Positions 1 through 9,137 are shown, counted from the first letter of the stretch. The stretch is DNA of 34,121 bases from Dehalococcoidia bacterium (GCA_022866545.1 JALHUO010000015.1:1-34121), one strand, 5' to 3'. A program made the numbers and translations. The notes: generated by a model not told the origin, from the letters alone.

Positions 1-35
1 AAATCCGTTACCATACCAATCTCTACATCAGGCAT
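1..35 (-). CDS. 5' end of a minus-strand CDS running off the window (MPDVEIGMVTD...)
   Basis: Reverse complement reads ...GAAGGGAGGTGTCTGGAA-ATG CCT GAT GTA GAG ATT GGT ATG GTA ACG GAT; a strong SD precedes the ATG. Too short to assign a family. Confidence 0.5.
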   Translation of the reverse strand, partial: MPDVEIGMVTD

Positions 36-371
36 TTCCAGACACCTCCCTTCTCAGACATAATGTACACCGTTCAGAGTCAAAAATCAACACTCGGAGG
101 TGATACTGCAACATTTCTTGGCAGGTCGAGTTGAAGCCAGGGGAGAGACCTCGCAAAATCATGTACAGAATAGAAGGATTGATTGACACTGAAGATAGGA
201 AGTATTAATATTTGGGCTAGCAGGTAGAACCATTAGCCAATGACATGACCATACGGGTTCAGAGATCCGAGATATGAGAGGGGGACTACAGAATAATCGT
301 TTTGCAGATTCGCTTATCGTGAGAATGTTAAGCTAATATGAACCAGGAATATTCGAAAAGGAGGTGATTTT

Positions 372-614
372 GTGCCACAGTCAATAGAGTATCACAAACT
401 GATGACAGAGATAGTGTACATTAATTTGCCTGGTCCAAGCCAGCCCGTCGATGGAATGACAGGCGGTGAGCTATTGCATGGTTTTCTAGCGGATTTGTAT
501 GCAACGCCAAATCCGGATATCAAGAACTTTGTCATGGCTTTGTGCAGCAAGTGGAATGTGCGCTACGTCCAATCAGGGGGCACAGACTCTCGTGACATTG
601 CCAAGAAAAGGTAG
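372..614 (+). CDS. Uncharacterised small protein, tandem copy 1 (80 aa)
   Basis: GTG start with SD AAGGAGGTGAT; paralogous to the next two ORFs, with many synonymous differences between copies. Confidence 0.8.
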   Translation: MPQSIEYHKLMTEIVYINLPGPSQPVDGMTGGELLHGFLADLYATPNPDIKNFVMALCSKWNVRYVQSGGTDSRDIAKKR

Positions 615-717
615 CAGATTATCGATGCAGAATACTAGGTGGGGTCATGGCGCTACGGAATCCAGTGAACATGCTGGGCCAATGTGAACCAGAAATATTT
701 AAAACGGAGGTGATTTC

Positions 718-960
718 ATGCCACAGTCGATAGAGTATCACAAACTGATGACGGAGATAGTGTACATTAATTTGCCTGGTCCAGGGGAGCCCGTCGACGG
801 AATGACGGGTGGTGATCTATTACATGGTTTTCTAGCAGATTTGTATGCGACATCGAACTCGGATATCAAGAACTTCGTCATGGCTTTGTGTAACAAGTGG
901 AATGTGCGTTACGTGCAATCGGGAGGCGGGACTTCTCATGATATCGGCAAAAGGAAGTAG
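718..960 (+). CDS. Uncharacterised small protein, tandem copy 2 (80 aa)
   Basis: ATG start, SD CGGAGGTGAT; near-identical to copy 1. Confidence 0.82.
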   Translation: MPQSIEYHKLMTEIVYINLPGPGEPVDGMTGGDLLHGFLADLYATSNSDIKNFVMALCNKWNVRYVQSGGGTSHDIGKRK

Positions 961-1063
961 CAGACCACTGATGCAAGATGTCAAATGAACCTAGGATGCT
1001 ACGAATCCGGCTGGAGAGGCCAATCTAATGTGAACCCAAAAAAAGCAGAATGGAGGTGATTTC

Positions 1064-1264
1064 ATGCCACAATCAATAGAGTATCACAAACTGATGACGG
1101 AGATAGTGTACATTAATTTGCCTGGTCCAGGGGAGCCCGTCGACGGAATGACAGGTGGTGATCTATTGCACGGTTTCCTGGCAGATTTGTACACAAAGTC
1201 AAATCCGGATGTTAAGAACTTTGTCATGACTTTGTGCAACAAGTGGAATGTGCGTTATCGCTAG
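1064..1264 (+). CDS. Uncharacterised small protein, tandem copy 3, C-terminally truncated (66 aa)
   Basis: ATG start, SD TGGAGGTGAT; matches the paralogs through ...NKWNVRY, then Arg and TAG where the paralogs read V-Q-S-G-G. Confidence 0.7.
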   Translation: MPQSIEYHKLMTEIVYINLPGPGEPVDGMTGGDLLHGFLADLYTKSNPDVKNFVMTLCNKWNVRYR

Positions 1265-1553
1265 CCAAAAGGCACAGCTCATTAGCCAATCACAGGGCTG
1301 GAGATGTCGGACATTTCAGGGATTGCTGCTCTGTATTCTGTGACTTCCATCATACCCTCCTCTTGCCGCTAAGGTGTACGCTTCACTGCTTTCCCTTTGC
1401 CTGCCTACGTTACACAAGCGGAGTACGTTGGAGAGATCGGCAAAACTCATGGCCCACTGTTACTCATGCGGGCAGGCCTGACAATACCTTGACAAGTTGT
1501 GCTGCGAAGCCTATGATAATAAGTCAAATAAATCTACTGGGAGGTAGTGCACC

Positions 1554-1883
1554 ATGACTGAGAAGCCCGAAAAGAAAGCAGCGCAACCATACAGTCCGGA
1601 GGAGATACTTTCTTTTGATCGCATCAAGAGGGCTATGACAAGCAGGGTTTTGGATAGGATAGAAGAACTGTGGCAGGGAAAGCAGCCCATAGGTGTTGAG
1701 CAGGTGAATGAAATAATCTCGAGTGAATGGCAGAGAGTAAAGGAGGCGGTAAGGTCATCACCTGCCGCACGGGAAGCCTTCCGTAAGTACCTGGAACGCA
1801 CCGTTTCTGAACAAGTAGAAAAATTGATGAAGGAAGATAGAACTGAACTAGAATCGTTAGGCGTTGTAGAGAAGAGTTTATAA
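1554..1883 (+). CDS. Hypothetical charged, helical protein (109 aa)
   Basis: ATG with GGGAGGT upstream; rich in Lys/Glu/Arg; followed directly by the next ORF. Confidence 0.65.
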   Translation: MTEKPEKKAAQPYSPEEILSFDRIKRAMTSRVLDRIEELWQGKQPIGVEQVNEIISSEWQRVKEAVRSSPAAREAFRKYLERTVSEQVEKLMKEDRTELESLGVVEKSL

Positions 1884-1884
1884 A

Positions 1885-2124
1885 TTGGTTTCTCAAGATA
1901 GAACAAAGCTAGGCAGACAGGTCAGCCAGGACCGTGAGGCAGGGCAGTTAATCAAGCGCCTCGATATGTTGGACGAGAGGCTGGACAATATAGATTCTGT
2001 AGTAACATCTCTTGTAGAAAGAGTGATGGGAAGGCCGCTTGTTATAGAAGTCACCTGTCCCAACTGTGGTCAAACTGTACAGATTAATGTCACCAGCGGC
2101 GTGAGGCTGCGGGGCAAGGAATAG
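1885..2124 (+). CDS. Hypothetical protein with a C-terminal CPNCG zinc-knuckle-like motif (79 aa)
   Basis: TTG start directly after the previous stop; predicted coiled-coil-like heptads followed by VTCPNCGQTVQINV. Confidence 0.6.
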   Translation: MVSQDRTKLGRQVSQDREAGQLIKRLDMLDERLDNIDSVVTSLVERVMGRPLVIEVTCPNCGQTVQINVTSGVRLRGKE

Positions 2125-2212
2125 CCCTGGAAAATATCTTGTTTCTTATTGATGTCTGATTTCCAAGCCACCCAATGACAAGTAGTCTTCTATTTCTGCG
2201 TGTTTCAAACGT

Positions 2213-2241
2213 TTGCCTTGGCTAGCTATGTCTGATAAAAT
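2213..2241 (+). promoter_or_regulatory. Sigma70-type promoter for tRNA-Val (and possibly the thrS operon)
   Basis: TTGCCT - 17 nt - TAAAAT immediately upstream of the tRNA. Confidence 0.55.
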
Positions 2242-2249
2242 CGTCGAAT

Positions 2250-2322
2250 GGGCGGTTAGCTCAGTGGTTAGAGCGCTGCGTTGACATCGCAGAGGTCACT
2301 GGTTCAAGTCCAGTACTGCCCA
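2250..2322 (+). tRNA. tRNA-Val(GAC)
   Basis: Cloverleaf: acceptor GGGCGGT/ACTGCCC, anticodon arm CTGCG-TTGACAT-CGCAG, T arm ACTGG-TTCAAGT-CCAGT; no encoded CCA. Confidence 0.95.
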
Positions 2323-2373
2323 TTTTTTGATGGAATTGTAAGTGATTTCTAGATACACAGTAGAGAACCTGAG

Positions 2374-4104
2374 ATGAAATCGAAAGAAAATGACGAGCGA
2401 GTGGCGCGGATGCGCCACTCCACGTCTCACATCATGGCTGAGGCGGTGCAATGTCTGTTTCCCGAGGCTAAATTCGGCATCGGACCGATGATTGAGAAAG
2501 GCTTCTATTACGACTTTGATCTGCCACGGGCATTGGCGCCAGACGATCTGCCTGCAATTGAGAACAGAATGAGGGAGATCATCCATCAGGATGTACCATT
2601 TGTCACAGAGAGAATCGCTAAAGAGAAAGCCCGTAAACTCTTTGCAGCCCAACCTTATAAGCTCGAGCTTATCGATGAAATTTCCGATAGTACTGCCACC
2701 ATCTATAGGCAGGGTTCTTTCACCGATTTATGCCGTGGTCCTCACCTGGCTTCTACGGGTGAAGTGAAAGCATTTAAACTCACCCATGTAGCTGGAGCAT
2801 ACTGGCGCGGCGACGAGAAGCGACCCATGCTGCAGAGAATCTACGGTGTGGCCTTTGCAGGTCAGAAAGAGCTTGACGATTACTTATCGTTACAGGCTGA
2901 AGCTGCTAAACGTGACCACAGGAAGCTGGGTAAGGAGCTTGGCCTGTTCAGTATTCATGAGGAGATTGGTCCAGGCCTGGTTTGCTGGCACCCCAAAGGC
3001 GCTTTGATACGGCAGATTATCGAAGACTTTTGGAGAGCAGAGCATAGAAAGCGAGGCTATGACATCGTTTACACTCCCCACATTGCCAAGATAGATTTGT
3101 GGAAGACTAGCGGGCATTTGGAATTCTATCGGGATTATCTGTTCCCACCGATGGAAATTGAGGGACAGCAGTACATGCTCAAGCCCATGAATTGCTTGGC
3201 ACACATTTTGATTTACAAGAGCCAGCTGCGCAGTTATCGCAATTTGCCTTTGAGATATGCCGAGCTAGGCACAGTATATAGGTATGAGCGAACCGGCGTG
3301 TTATATGGTCTGGCCAGAGTTAGGGGATTTACTCAAGATGACGCTCACATTTTTTGTCGCCCTGATCAGGTTGAAGAGGAAGTGACGGAAGTCCTGAACC
3401 TGGCACAATTCATGATGTCCAGCTTTGGTTTTGGTGAATATGAGCTGTTGCTATCGACGCGCCCTGAAAAATATGCTGGTACGGTTTCAATGTGGGAAGA
3501 GGCCACGGGGGCACTGAAACACGTTCTGGAGAAACTTGATTCGCATTACGAAGTGGATCCTGGCGAGGGGGTTTTCTACGGGCCTAAAATCGATATTAAA
3601 CTCAAGGATGCTGTAGGGCATGTATGGCAAGGGCCTACTATCCAGGTCGATTTCAATTTGCCACAACGCTTTGATGTCTGTTATATTGGTGAGGACGGAC
3701 TGGAGCACAATGTGGTCATGATACACCGCACAGTCCTGGGTAGTATGGAACGTTTTCTGGCTTGCCTCGTAGAACATTACGGTGGTGCTTTTCCGGTATG
3801 GTTATCGCCGGTTCAGGCAACGATAGTTCCTATAGCAGACCGTCATGTTGGCTATGCCCATGAAATAGAGAGCGTTTTTAGAAATGACGGCATCCGAGTT
3901 CGGGTTGACGACCGTTCCGAGAGGATGAATTTGAAAATAAGAGAAGCCGAATTGGAGAAAGTCCCGTACATGCTTGTAGTCGGCGATAAAGAAATGGCTT
4001 CATCCAGTGTATCACTTCGCTTAAGGAGCGGCGAGAATCTGGGCTCAGAAAGTGTGCCACAAGTTAAAAGTAGAATAATGGCGGCTATAGAGGCCAAGTC
4101 CTGA
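2374..4104 (+). CDS. thrS: Threonyl-tRNA synthetase lacking the N-terminal TGS domain
   Basis: Editing-domain motifs (RHSTSH, DLCRGPH), class II catalytic core (PMNCLAHI) and C-terminal anticodon-binding domain; starts directly at the editing domain. Confidence 0.97.
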   Translation: MKSKENDERVARMRHSTSHIMAEAVQCLFPEAKFGIGPMIEKGFYYDFDLPRALAPDDLPAIENRMREIIHQDVPFVTERIAKEKARKLFAAQPYKLELIDEISDSTATIYRQGSFTDLCRGPHLASTGEVKAFKLTHVAGAYWRGDEKRPMLQRIYGVAFAGQKELDDYLSLQAEAAKRDHRKLGKELGLFSIHEEIGPGLVCWHPKGALIRQIIEDFWRAEHRKRGYDIVYTPHIAKIDLWKTSGHLEFYRDYLFPPMEIEGQQYMLKPMNCLAHILIYKSQLRSYRNLPLRYAELGTVYRYERTGVLYGLARVRGFTQDDAHIFCRPDQVEEEVTEVLNLAQFMMSSFGFGEYELLLSTRPEKYAGTVSMWEEATGALKHVLEKLDSHYEVDPGEGVFYGPKIDIKLKDAVGHVWQGPTIQVDFNLPQRFDVCYIGEDGLEHNVVMIHRTVLGSMERFLACLVEHYGGAFPVWLSPVQATIVPIADRHVGYAHEIESVFRNDGIRVRVDDRSERMNLKIREAELEKVPYMLVVGDKEMASSSVSLRLRSGENLGSESVPQVKSRIMAAIEAKS

Positions 4105-4130
4105 ATACTGTTCCAGGGGGTAGAAAGAGC

Positions 4131-4685
4131 ATAATCAAAGAACTACTAACCAATAGGAGAATCAGAGCCAAGGAAGTGCGCCTCATAGGGGAAGAGGGGG
4201 AACAACTGGGCGTGGTGCTTCTTCAGAAAGCATTGCAGATTGCTTATGAGCATGGGCTCGATCTGGTGCAGGTAGCGTCAGCGGAAAATCCGCCAGTATG
4301 TCGACTTCTTGACTATGGCAAATATAAATATGAGCAAACTAAAAAAGAGCGTAAGGCAAAGAAGGGCCAAAAAATCGGCTTACTCAAGGAGGTCCGATTA
4401 AGACCCAAGATAGAAGAGCACGATTTGCAGGCAAAAATTAAGACCGCGAGGAAATTATTGGAGGAGGGCAATAAAGTAAAGTTAATGCTAAGGTTTAGGG
4501 GGCGTGAAATTATTTACCCTGAGCTAGGTTGGAAGGTGCTGCGTAAAGTAGCTGAAGCCTCTCAGGGAATAGCGGTAGTAAGCAACTCTGTTAATGAGGG
4601 GAACAATATAGCCTTGGTGTTATCCCCAGTTGCCCAAAAGAAATCTAAGGAGAAAGGGACAGATGCCAAAACTCAAAACCCATAA
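4131..4685 (+). CDS. infC: Translation initiation factor IF-3, probable non-canonical ATA (or ATC at 4134) start
   Basis: In-frame upstream extension IIKELLTNRRIRAKEVRLIGEEGEQLGVV matches the expected IF-3 N-terminus; SD AGGGGG at 4115-4120. The ORF track begins at internal GTG 4176. Confidence 0.88.
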   Translation: MIKELLTNRRIRAKEVRLIGEEGEQLGVVLLQKALQIAYEHGLDLVQVASAENPPVCRLLDYGKYKYEQTKKERKAKKGQKIGLLKEVRLRPKIEEHDLQAKIKTARKLLEEGNKVKLMLRFRGREIIYPELGWKVLRKVAEASQGIAVVSNSVNEGNNIALVLSPVAQKKSKEKGTDAKTQNP

Positions 4686-4863
4686 AGGGGCAAAGAGCCG
4701 TTTTCATATAACAGGTAGCGGCAAGCTGATGCGTACCAAATGTGGCAAGAGCCATCTGAGGCGAAAAAAGGCTCCGAGGGCTAAGCGCCTCTACGACGAA
4801 ATGATACCGATTTCCTCAGCGGATGAGAAGAGGATAAGGAGGCTTCTGCCGTACAAAGTGTAA
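4663..4863 (+). CDS. rpmI: 50S ribosomal protein L35
   Basis: MPKLKTHKGAKSRFHITGSGK...LLPYKV; ATG at 4663, downstream of the ORF track start, overlapping the infC 3' end. Confidence 0.95.
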   Translation: MPKLKTHKGAKSRFHITGSGKLMRTKCGKSHLRRKKAPRAKRLYDEMIPISSADEKRIRRLLPYKV

Positions 4864-4872
4864 GGAGGGAAA

Positions 4873-5205
4873 ATGGCAAGTACTTTGATTCCCATTTTTG
4901 GCATAGTCTTTGGCTGCGGGATAGCCCTACTGGCAATCTGGACTGAATATAGGAGAGACAGGGCTTTAATTGAGAAAGGGCTATACCAACCTGAAAAACC
5001 GGAGCCGGCAGGCTTTCCTGATCGAGGATTCTTGGTGACCGGCTCAATACTGGGCGGGATAGGCATAGCCTTGGTCGTGAGTACTTTTGTTTTTCAGATA
5101 GGCAAGGCGACAGGGATACCCGGCTTTATTTTCCTATTTATTGGTGTTGCACTACTAATGATTTATTCTGCTGCTAAGAAGAAAGAGATCACGCCCAAGG
5201 ATTAA
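4873..5205 (+). CDS. Small membrane protein (about three hydrophobic segments)
   Basis: SD aaggaggg before ATG; hydrophobic stretches [52 protein letters not shown]. Confidence 0.75.
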   Translation: MASTLIPIFGIVFGCGIALLAIWTEYRRDRALIEKGLYQPEKPEPAGFPDRGFLVTGSILGGIGIALVVSTFVFQIGKATGIPGFIFLFIGVALLMIYSAAKKKEITPKD

Positions 5206-5216
5206 AGGAGGAAGAC

Positions 5217-5582
5217 TTGCCACGAGCCAGGAGCGGAAAAACCACCCACAGACGGCATAAAAAGGTACTTGAGCTGACCAAAGGGCATCGGGCTGCCCGC
5301 CATAAGCTTTATACCGTAGCTCATCAGTCCATGCTGCATGCCCTGGATTATTCCTATCGTCATCGTCGTGAGCGGAAAGGTGACTTCAGGAGGCTATGGA
5401 TCGTCCGCATCAATGCTGCAGCGCGGGCTAGGGGACTTACTTACAGTCAGTTTATGGTGGGGCTGAAGAGATCAAATATAGAAATTGATCGCAAGATGCT
5501 AGCCGAGATGGCAGTCAAAGATCCCGACGGCTTTGCTGCATTGGTGGCTTCGGTGACCGAGGCCAATTCACCTCACGCATAG
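5217..5582 (+). CDS. rplT: 50S ribosomal protein L20
   Basis: [31 protein letters not shown]...; TTG start with SD aaggagg. Confidence 0.96.
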   Translation: MPRARSGKTTHRRHKKVLELTKGHRAARHKLYTVAHQSMLHALDYSYRHRRERKGDFRRLWIVRINAAARARGLTYSQFMVGLKRSNIEIDRKMLAEMAVKDPDGFAALVASVTEANSPHA

Positions 5583-5642
5583 CGGTATTACGCCTGGAAA
5601 TACCGGGATTTTCATAACAGAGATAATACCACTTAGCAGCCA

Positions 5643-6677
5643 ATGCTAGAACAACTCAAAGGCCTTCGTGCGCAAGCTCTCGAAGAGCTGAACAAAGTTG
5701 GCAATCCTCGAGAGCTAGAGCTATGGCGCGTTCGTTACCTGGGCAAGAAAAGCAATTTAACTCAGATTCTACGTTCCTTAGCTGCCTTGCCCCTGGAAGA
5801 ACGACGAGAGGTGGGCGCCCAGGCTAACGAAATCAAGAAAGCTTTAGAGTCAAGCCTGGAAGAGAAGGGGAGATTACTCCAGGAATCCATTTTGACTTCT
5901 CCTCGGGAATCCCAAAGAGTAGATATTACCTTGCCTGGTCGGGCTCTCCCGACAGGTCGACTTCACCCCACCACTCAGATACTGAAAGAAATCTGCGACA
6001 TCTTCAAGAATATGGGCTTCCAGGTAATTGAAGGACCTGATGTGGAATGGGATTACTATAACTTCGAAGCCTTGAATATTCCTCAACATCATCCGGCGCG
6101 AGACATGTTTGCCACCTTCTGGATAGACACAGGCATGGGAGAGAAAGCCAGACTCTTGCGCACACATTCATCCCCCATGCAGATTAGATTGATGGAGAAG
6201 GAACGGCCGCCGATAAGAGCGATAGTCCCCGGGCGGGTCTACCGATATGAGGCCACCGATGCTACTCACGAATCTATGTTTTATCAAGTAGAAGGTTTGG
6301 CTGTGGATAAGGGGATCACATTGGCTGATTTGAAAGGCACCTTGTTTGACTTTTGCCGTTGTCTTTTCGGTGAGGAAAGGAGAGTCCGCTTCCGCTGTGA
6401 TTATTTTCCTTTTGTGGAACCGGGGGTTGAGGTAGCCATTAGCTGTTTGGCCTGCAACGGGACTGGCTGCCGGCTGTGTGGCCACAGCGGCTGGATTGAA
6501 ATACTAGGAGCAGGGATGGTGCATCCCGACGTGCTGACACGCGTCGATATCAACCCCAAGCTTTACAGTGGTTTTGCCTTCGGCATGGGGGTCGAGCGTA
6601 TCGCCATGCTGCGCTACGGCATTGACGACATCCGCCTCTTTTATAGCAATGATCTCAGGTTTTTGAGGCAGTTCTAA
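5643..6677 (+). CDS. pheS: Phenylalanyl-tRNA synthetase alpha subunit
   Basis: [39 protein letters not shown] and [15 protein letters not shown] motifs. Confidence 0.97.
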   Translation: MLEQLKGLRAQALEELNKVGNPRELELWRVRYLGKKSNLTQILRSLAALPLEERREVGAQANEIKKALESSLEEKGRLLQESILTSPRESQRVDITLPGRALPTGRLHPTTQILKEICDIFKNMGFQVIEGPDVEWDYYNFEALNIPQHHPARDMFATFWIDTGMGEKARLLRTHSSPMQIRLMEKERPPIRAIVPGRVYRYEATDATHESMFYQVEGLAVDKGITLADLKGTLFDFCRCLFGEERRVRFRCDYFPFVEPGVEVAISCLACNGTGCRLCGHSGWIEILGAGMVHPDVLTRVDINPKLYSGFAFGMGVERIAMLRYGIDDIRLFYSNDLRFLRQF

Positions 6678-6693
6678 GCTTTAAGGTGACGAT

Positions 6694-9111
6694 ATGAAAG
6701 TCTCCCTCAAATGGCTCAGCGATTATGTTGACATAAAGCTTGCTTCTAAAGAGCTTGCTGAAAAGCTCACCATGGCTGGCCTGGAAGTCAGGGCGATCGA
6801 GACTGTGGGTGGTACGTGGGACAATGTAGTGATAGGGGAGGTAATAGCGCTAAATCCTCATCCTAATGCTGACCGCCTTAAGCTGGCTACGGTTGACCTT
6901 GGCACTGAGCAAGTCACCACGGTTTGCGGCGCGCCTAATATCAGCCTTGGTCAGAGGGTGACTTTTGCTCATGTGGGAGCCCGCCTCATAGATCCGCACA
7001 CTGGGGAAGTTGCGGTGCTGAAGGCGGCTAAGATTCGGGGCGTCATCTCCGAGGGCATGGTCTGCTCAGAGAAGGAGTTGGGGATTTCTGAGAATCACGA
7101 GGCCATTCTGGTATTACCACCGGATGCGCCCATAGGCGTACCCCTTGATGCCTATCTGGGCGATGTAGTTTTGGACCTAGACATAACGCCTAACCGGCCC
7201 GATTGCCTATCTGTAATTGGCATTGCCCGGGAAATTGCTGCCCTGACCGGTGAAGCACTCCGTGTGCCCGAAATTCATTACGAAGAAACGGAGAAGTCAA
7301 TAGACGCCTTCGCTTCTGTTGACATAGTCGATGCAGACCTGTGTTCCAGGTACTGTGCTGGCCTGGTTGCCGGAATCAGAATAGCCCCATCCCCAAGCTG
7401 GCTGCAACAGCGTCTGAATAGCTGCGGCATGCGACCCATCAACAACGTTGTTGACATTACTAATTACGTGATGCTGGAATATGGTCAGCCTATTCACGCC
7501 TTCGATTATCACAAGCTTAAGGGCCGACAAATTATCGTTCGAAGAGCAGGAAAAGGTGAAACCATAGCTACCCTCGATGGTTCAAAGCGCACTCTTAATT
7601 CAGACATATTGGTCATTGCCGACAAAGGGGAAGCTGTCGCTGTCGCTGGAATCATGGGTGGTCTGGATTCCGAAGTGACGGAGAGTACTGACACTATCCT
7701 CCTGGAGTCAGCGAGTTTTAACCAGGCCGCTATTCGTCGTGGCTGTAGCCATCTTCAATTCCAAAGCGAAGCTTCGATTCGCTTTGACAAAGGACTTAAC
7801 AGTGAGCTTCCGTTAGTACCACTGAAACGTGCCACTCAATTGCTACTGGAACTAGCCGGTGGCAAAGCAGCCAAAGGCGTAATTGATGTCTATCCCGGGA
7901 AACCAAAAGCAGAACTCATCTCACTCACCACACGGGAGGTGAAACGGCTTTCAGGTTTGAAAGTCAATATTGATGAAATTCTCGAGGTATTGAAAGCTCT
8001 GGGCTTTGAATGCCGGGAGGGGGATTCAGGCTCGCAAATTCTTGTGTCTGCACCCTATTGGCGCAGTGATATCAAATGCTCTGCCGACCTCGTGGAGGAG
8101 GTAGTTCGCATAATTGGCTACGACAAGGTCCCTATGACGAGGCTTGGTTCTCCTTTGCCTCCACAAAAATCGAAATTGTCTATAGAAGCCCGACAAAGTG
8201 AACTCAAGGACAAGTTGCGCAATATCCTAACTGGCTATGGCTTCCAGGAGATTTTGACTTATTCCCTGGTGAGCCTGGGAAAGCTGCAAAAGGTTTCGCC
8301 GGAGCTTGAGCTCAGAATTCCGCCGTTAAAGGTAGCCAACCCTATGACCAGGGAACAAGAGTATCTGCGTACCAGCCTGCGGGGTGGTCTTCTGACCACC
8401 CTGGCGCATAACCAAAAATTCGAGCAAGCCGGCGTAAGGCTCTTTGAAATTGGCAAGGTATTCTTGCCGCAGGGCAAGGATTTGCCTGAAGAAAAAGATA
8501 TGCTCTGTGCTGTGCTCAGTGGGGCACGGGCAGAATTATCCTGGCAAGCTGACAAGGAGATGGTCGATTTCTTTGATGCGAAGGGGGTAGTTGAGAATCT
8601 TCTGGACCAACTAGGGCTGAAAGCGAGTTTCAAGAACAGCGATGACGAAGGCTTATACCTGGAAAGAAGAGCTGACGTAATCGTGGCAGATGGCAAGGTG
8701 GGTACTGTGGGAGATGTGCAGCCCAAGGTAGCACAGGCCTTTGAGCTCTCGAATACTGTCTGCCTTATGGAAATTGACCTGGAGAAGCTGTTGACCAAGA
8801 TTGCAGGGATAAAAGAATACCGATCTATTCCACGATTTCCCAGCGTAACCCGGGACATCGCCTTAGCAATAGATGAGCAAATGAGCTATCGACTAGTGAA
8901 TGAAATAATCCAAAGCTTTCCACTAGTGACAAAGGTATCTCTCTTTGACCTTTATAGAGGCGAGCAAATAACCGAGGGCAAAAAGTCCTTTGCCATAAGG
9001 ATTGTGTACCGATCACCCAGCCGTACCCTGACTGACGAAGAAGTTGACCAAACCCAGAAACAGATGCTTGATAGGCTAGACAAAGAACTGGGGGCCATTC
9101 TGAGGAAGTGA
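6694..9111 (+). CDS. pheT: Phenylalanyl-tRNA synthetase beta subunit
   Basis: N-terminal tRNA-binding (EMAP-like) domain, B3/B4 and B5 regions, C-terminal FDX-ACB domain; adjacent to pheS. Confidence 0.97.
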   Translation: MKVSLKWLSDYVDIKLASKELAEKLTMAGLEVRAIETVGGTWDNVVIGEVIALNPHPNADRLKLATVDLGTEQVTTVCGAPNISLGQRVTFAHVGARLIDPHTGEVAVLKAAKIRGVISEGMVCSEKELGISENHEAILVLPPDAPIGVPLDAYLGDVVLDLDITPNRPDCLSVIGIAREIAALTGEALRVPEIHYEETEKSIDAFASVDIVDADLCSRYCAGLVAGIRIAPSPSWLQQRLNSCGMRPINNVVDITNYVMLEYGQPIHAFDYHKLKGRQIIVRRAGKGETIATLDGSKRTLNSDILVIADKGEAVAVAGIMGGLDSEVTESTDTILLESASFNQAAIRRGCSHLQFQSEASIRFDKGLNSELPLVPLKRATQLLLELAGGKAAKGVIDVYPGKPKAELISLTTREVKRLSGLKVNIDEILEVLKALGFECREGDSGSQILVSAPYWRSDIKCSADLVEEVVRIIGYDKVPMTRLGSPLPPQKSKLSIEARQSELKDKLRNILTGYGFQEILTYSLVSLGKLQKVSPELELRIPPLKVANPMTREQEYLRTSLRGGLLTTLAHNQKFEQAGVRLFEIGKVFLPQGKDLPEEKDMLCAVLSGARAELSWQADKEMVDFFDAKGVVENLLDQLGLKASFKNSDDEGLYLERRADVIVADGKVGTVGDVQPKVAQAFELSNTVCLMEIDLEKLLTKIAGIKEYRSIPRFPSVTRDIALAIDEQMSYRLVNEIIQSFPLVTKVSLFDLYRGEQITEGKKSFAIRIVYRSPSRTLTDEEVDQTQKQMLDRLDKELGAILRK

Positions 9112-9137
9112 ATGTCCAATTACGGTCTTGAGTTCGT

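Larger units (their letters stand above)
335..1270 (+). repeat. Three tandem gene-containing units with an exact 346-bp period (third degenerate at its 3' end)
   Basis: The leader 'aatRtgaacc' occurs at 335, 681 and 1027, and ORF starts fall at 372, 718 and 1064; both spacings are 346 bp. Confidence 0.93.

Noticed and set aside
372-1264. RiPP precursor array
   Set aside because: No modifying enzyme, protease or transporter in the window and no clear leader/core boundary; upstream context unseen, so not claimed.
1234-1557. 107-aa + ORF overlapping the end of array copy 3
   Set aside because: No SD, overlaps copy 3 out of frame, biased composition; likely chance.
1511-1906. 131-aa minus ORF
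   Set aside because: Antisense to the better supported 1554-1883 CDS with SD.
5583-5605. Hairpin CGGTATT-acgcctgga-AATACCG between rplT and pheS as a terminator
   Set aside because: Only 7 bp, large loop and no convincing U-tract; downstream pheS appears part of the same operon.
8259-8858. Minus-strand 199-aa ORF opposite pheT
   Set aside because: Lies wholly antisense to a confident pheT; low-complexity Ser-rich composition typical of shadow ORFs.
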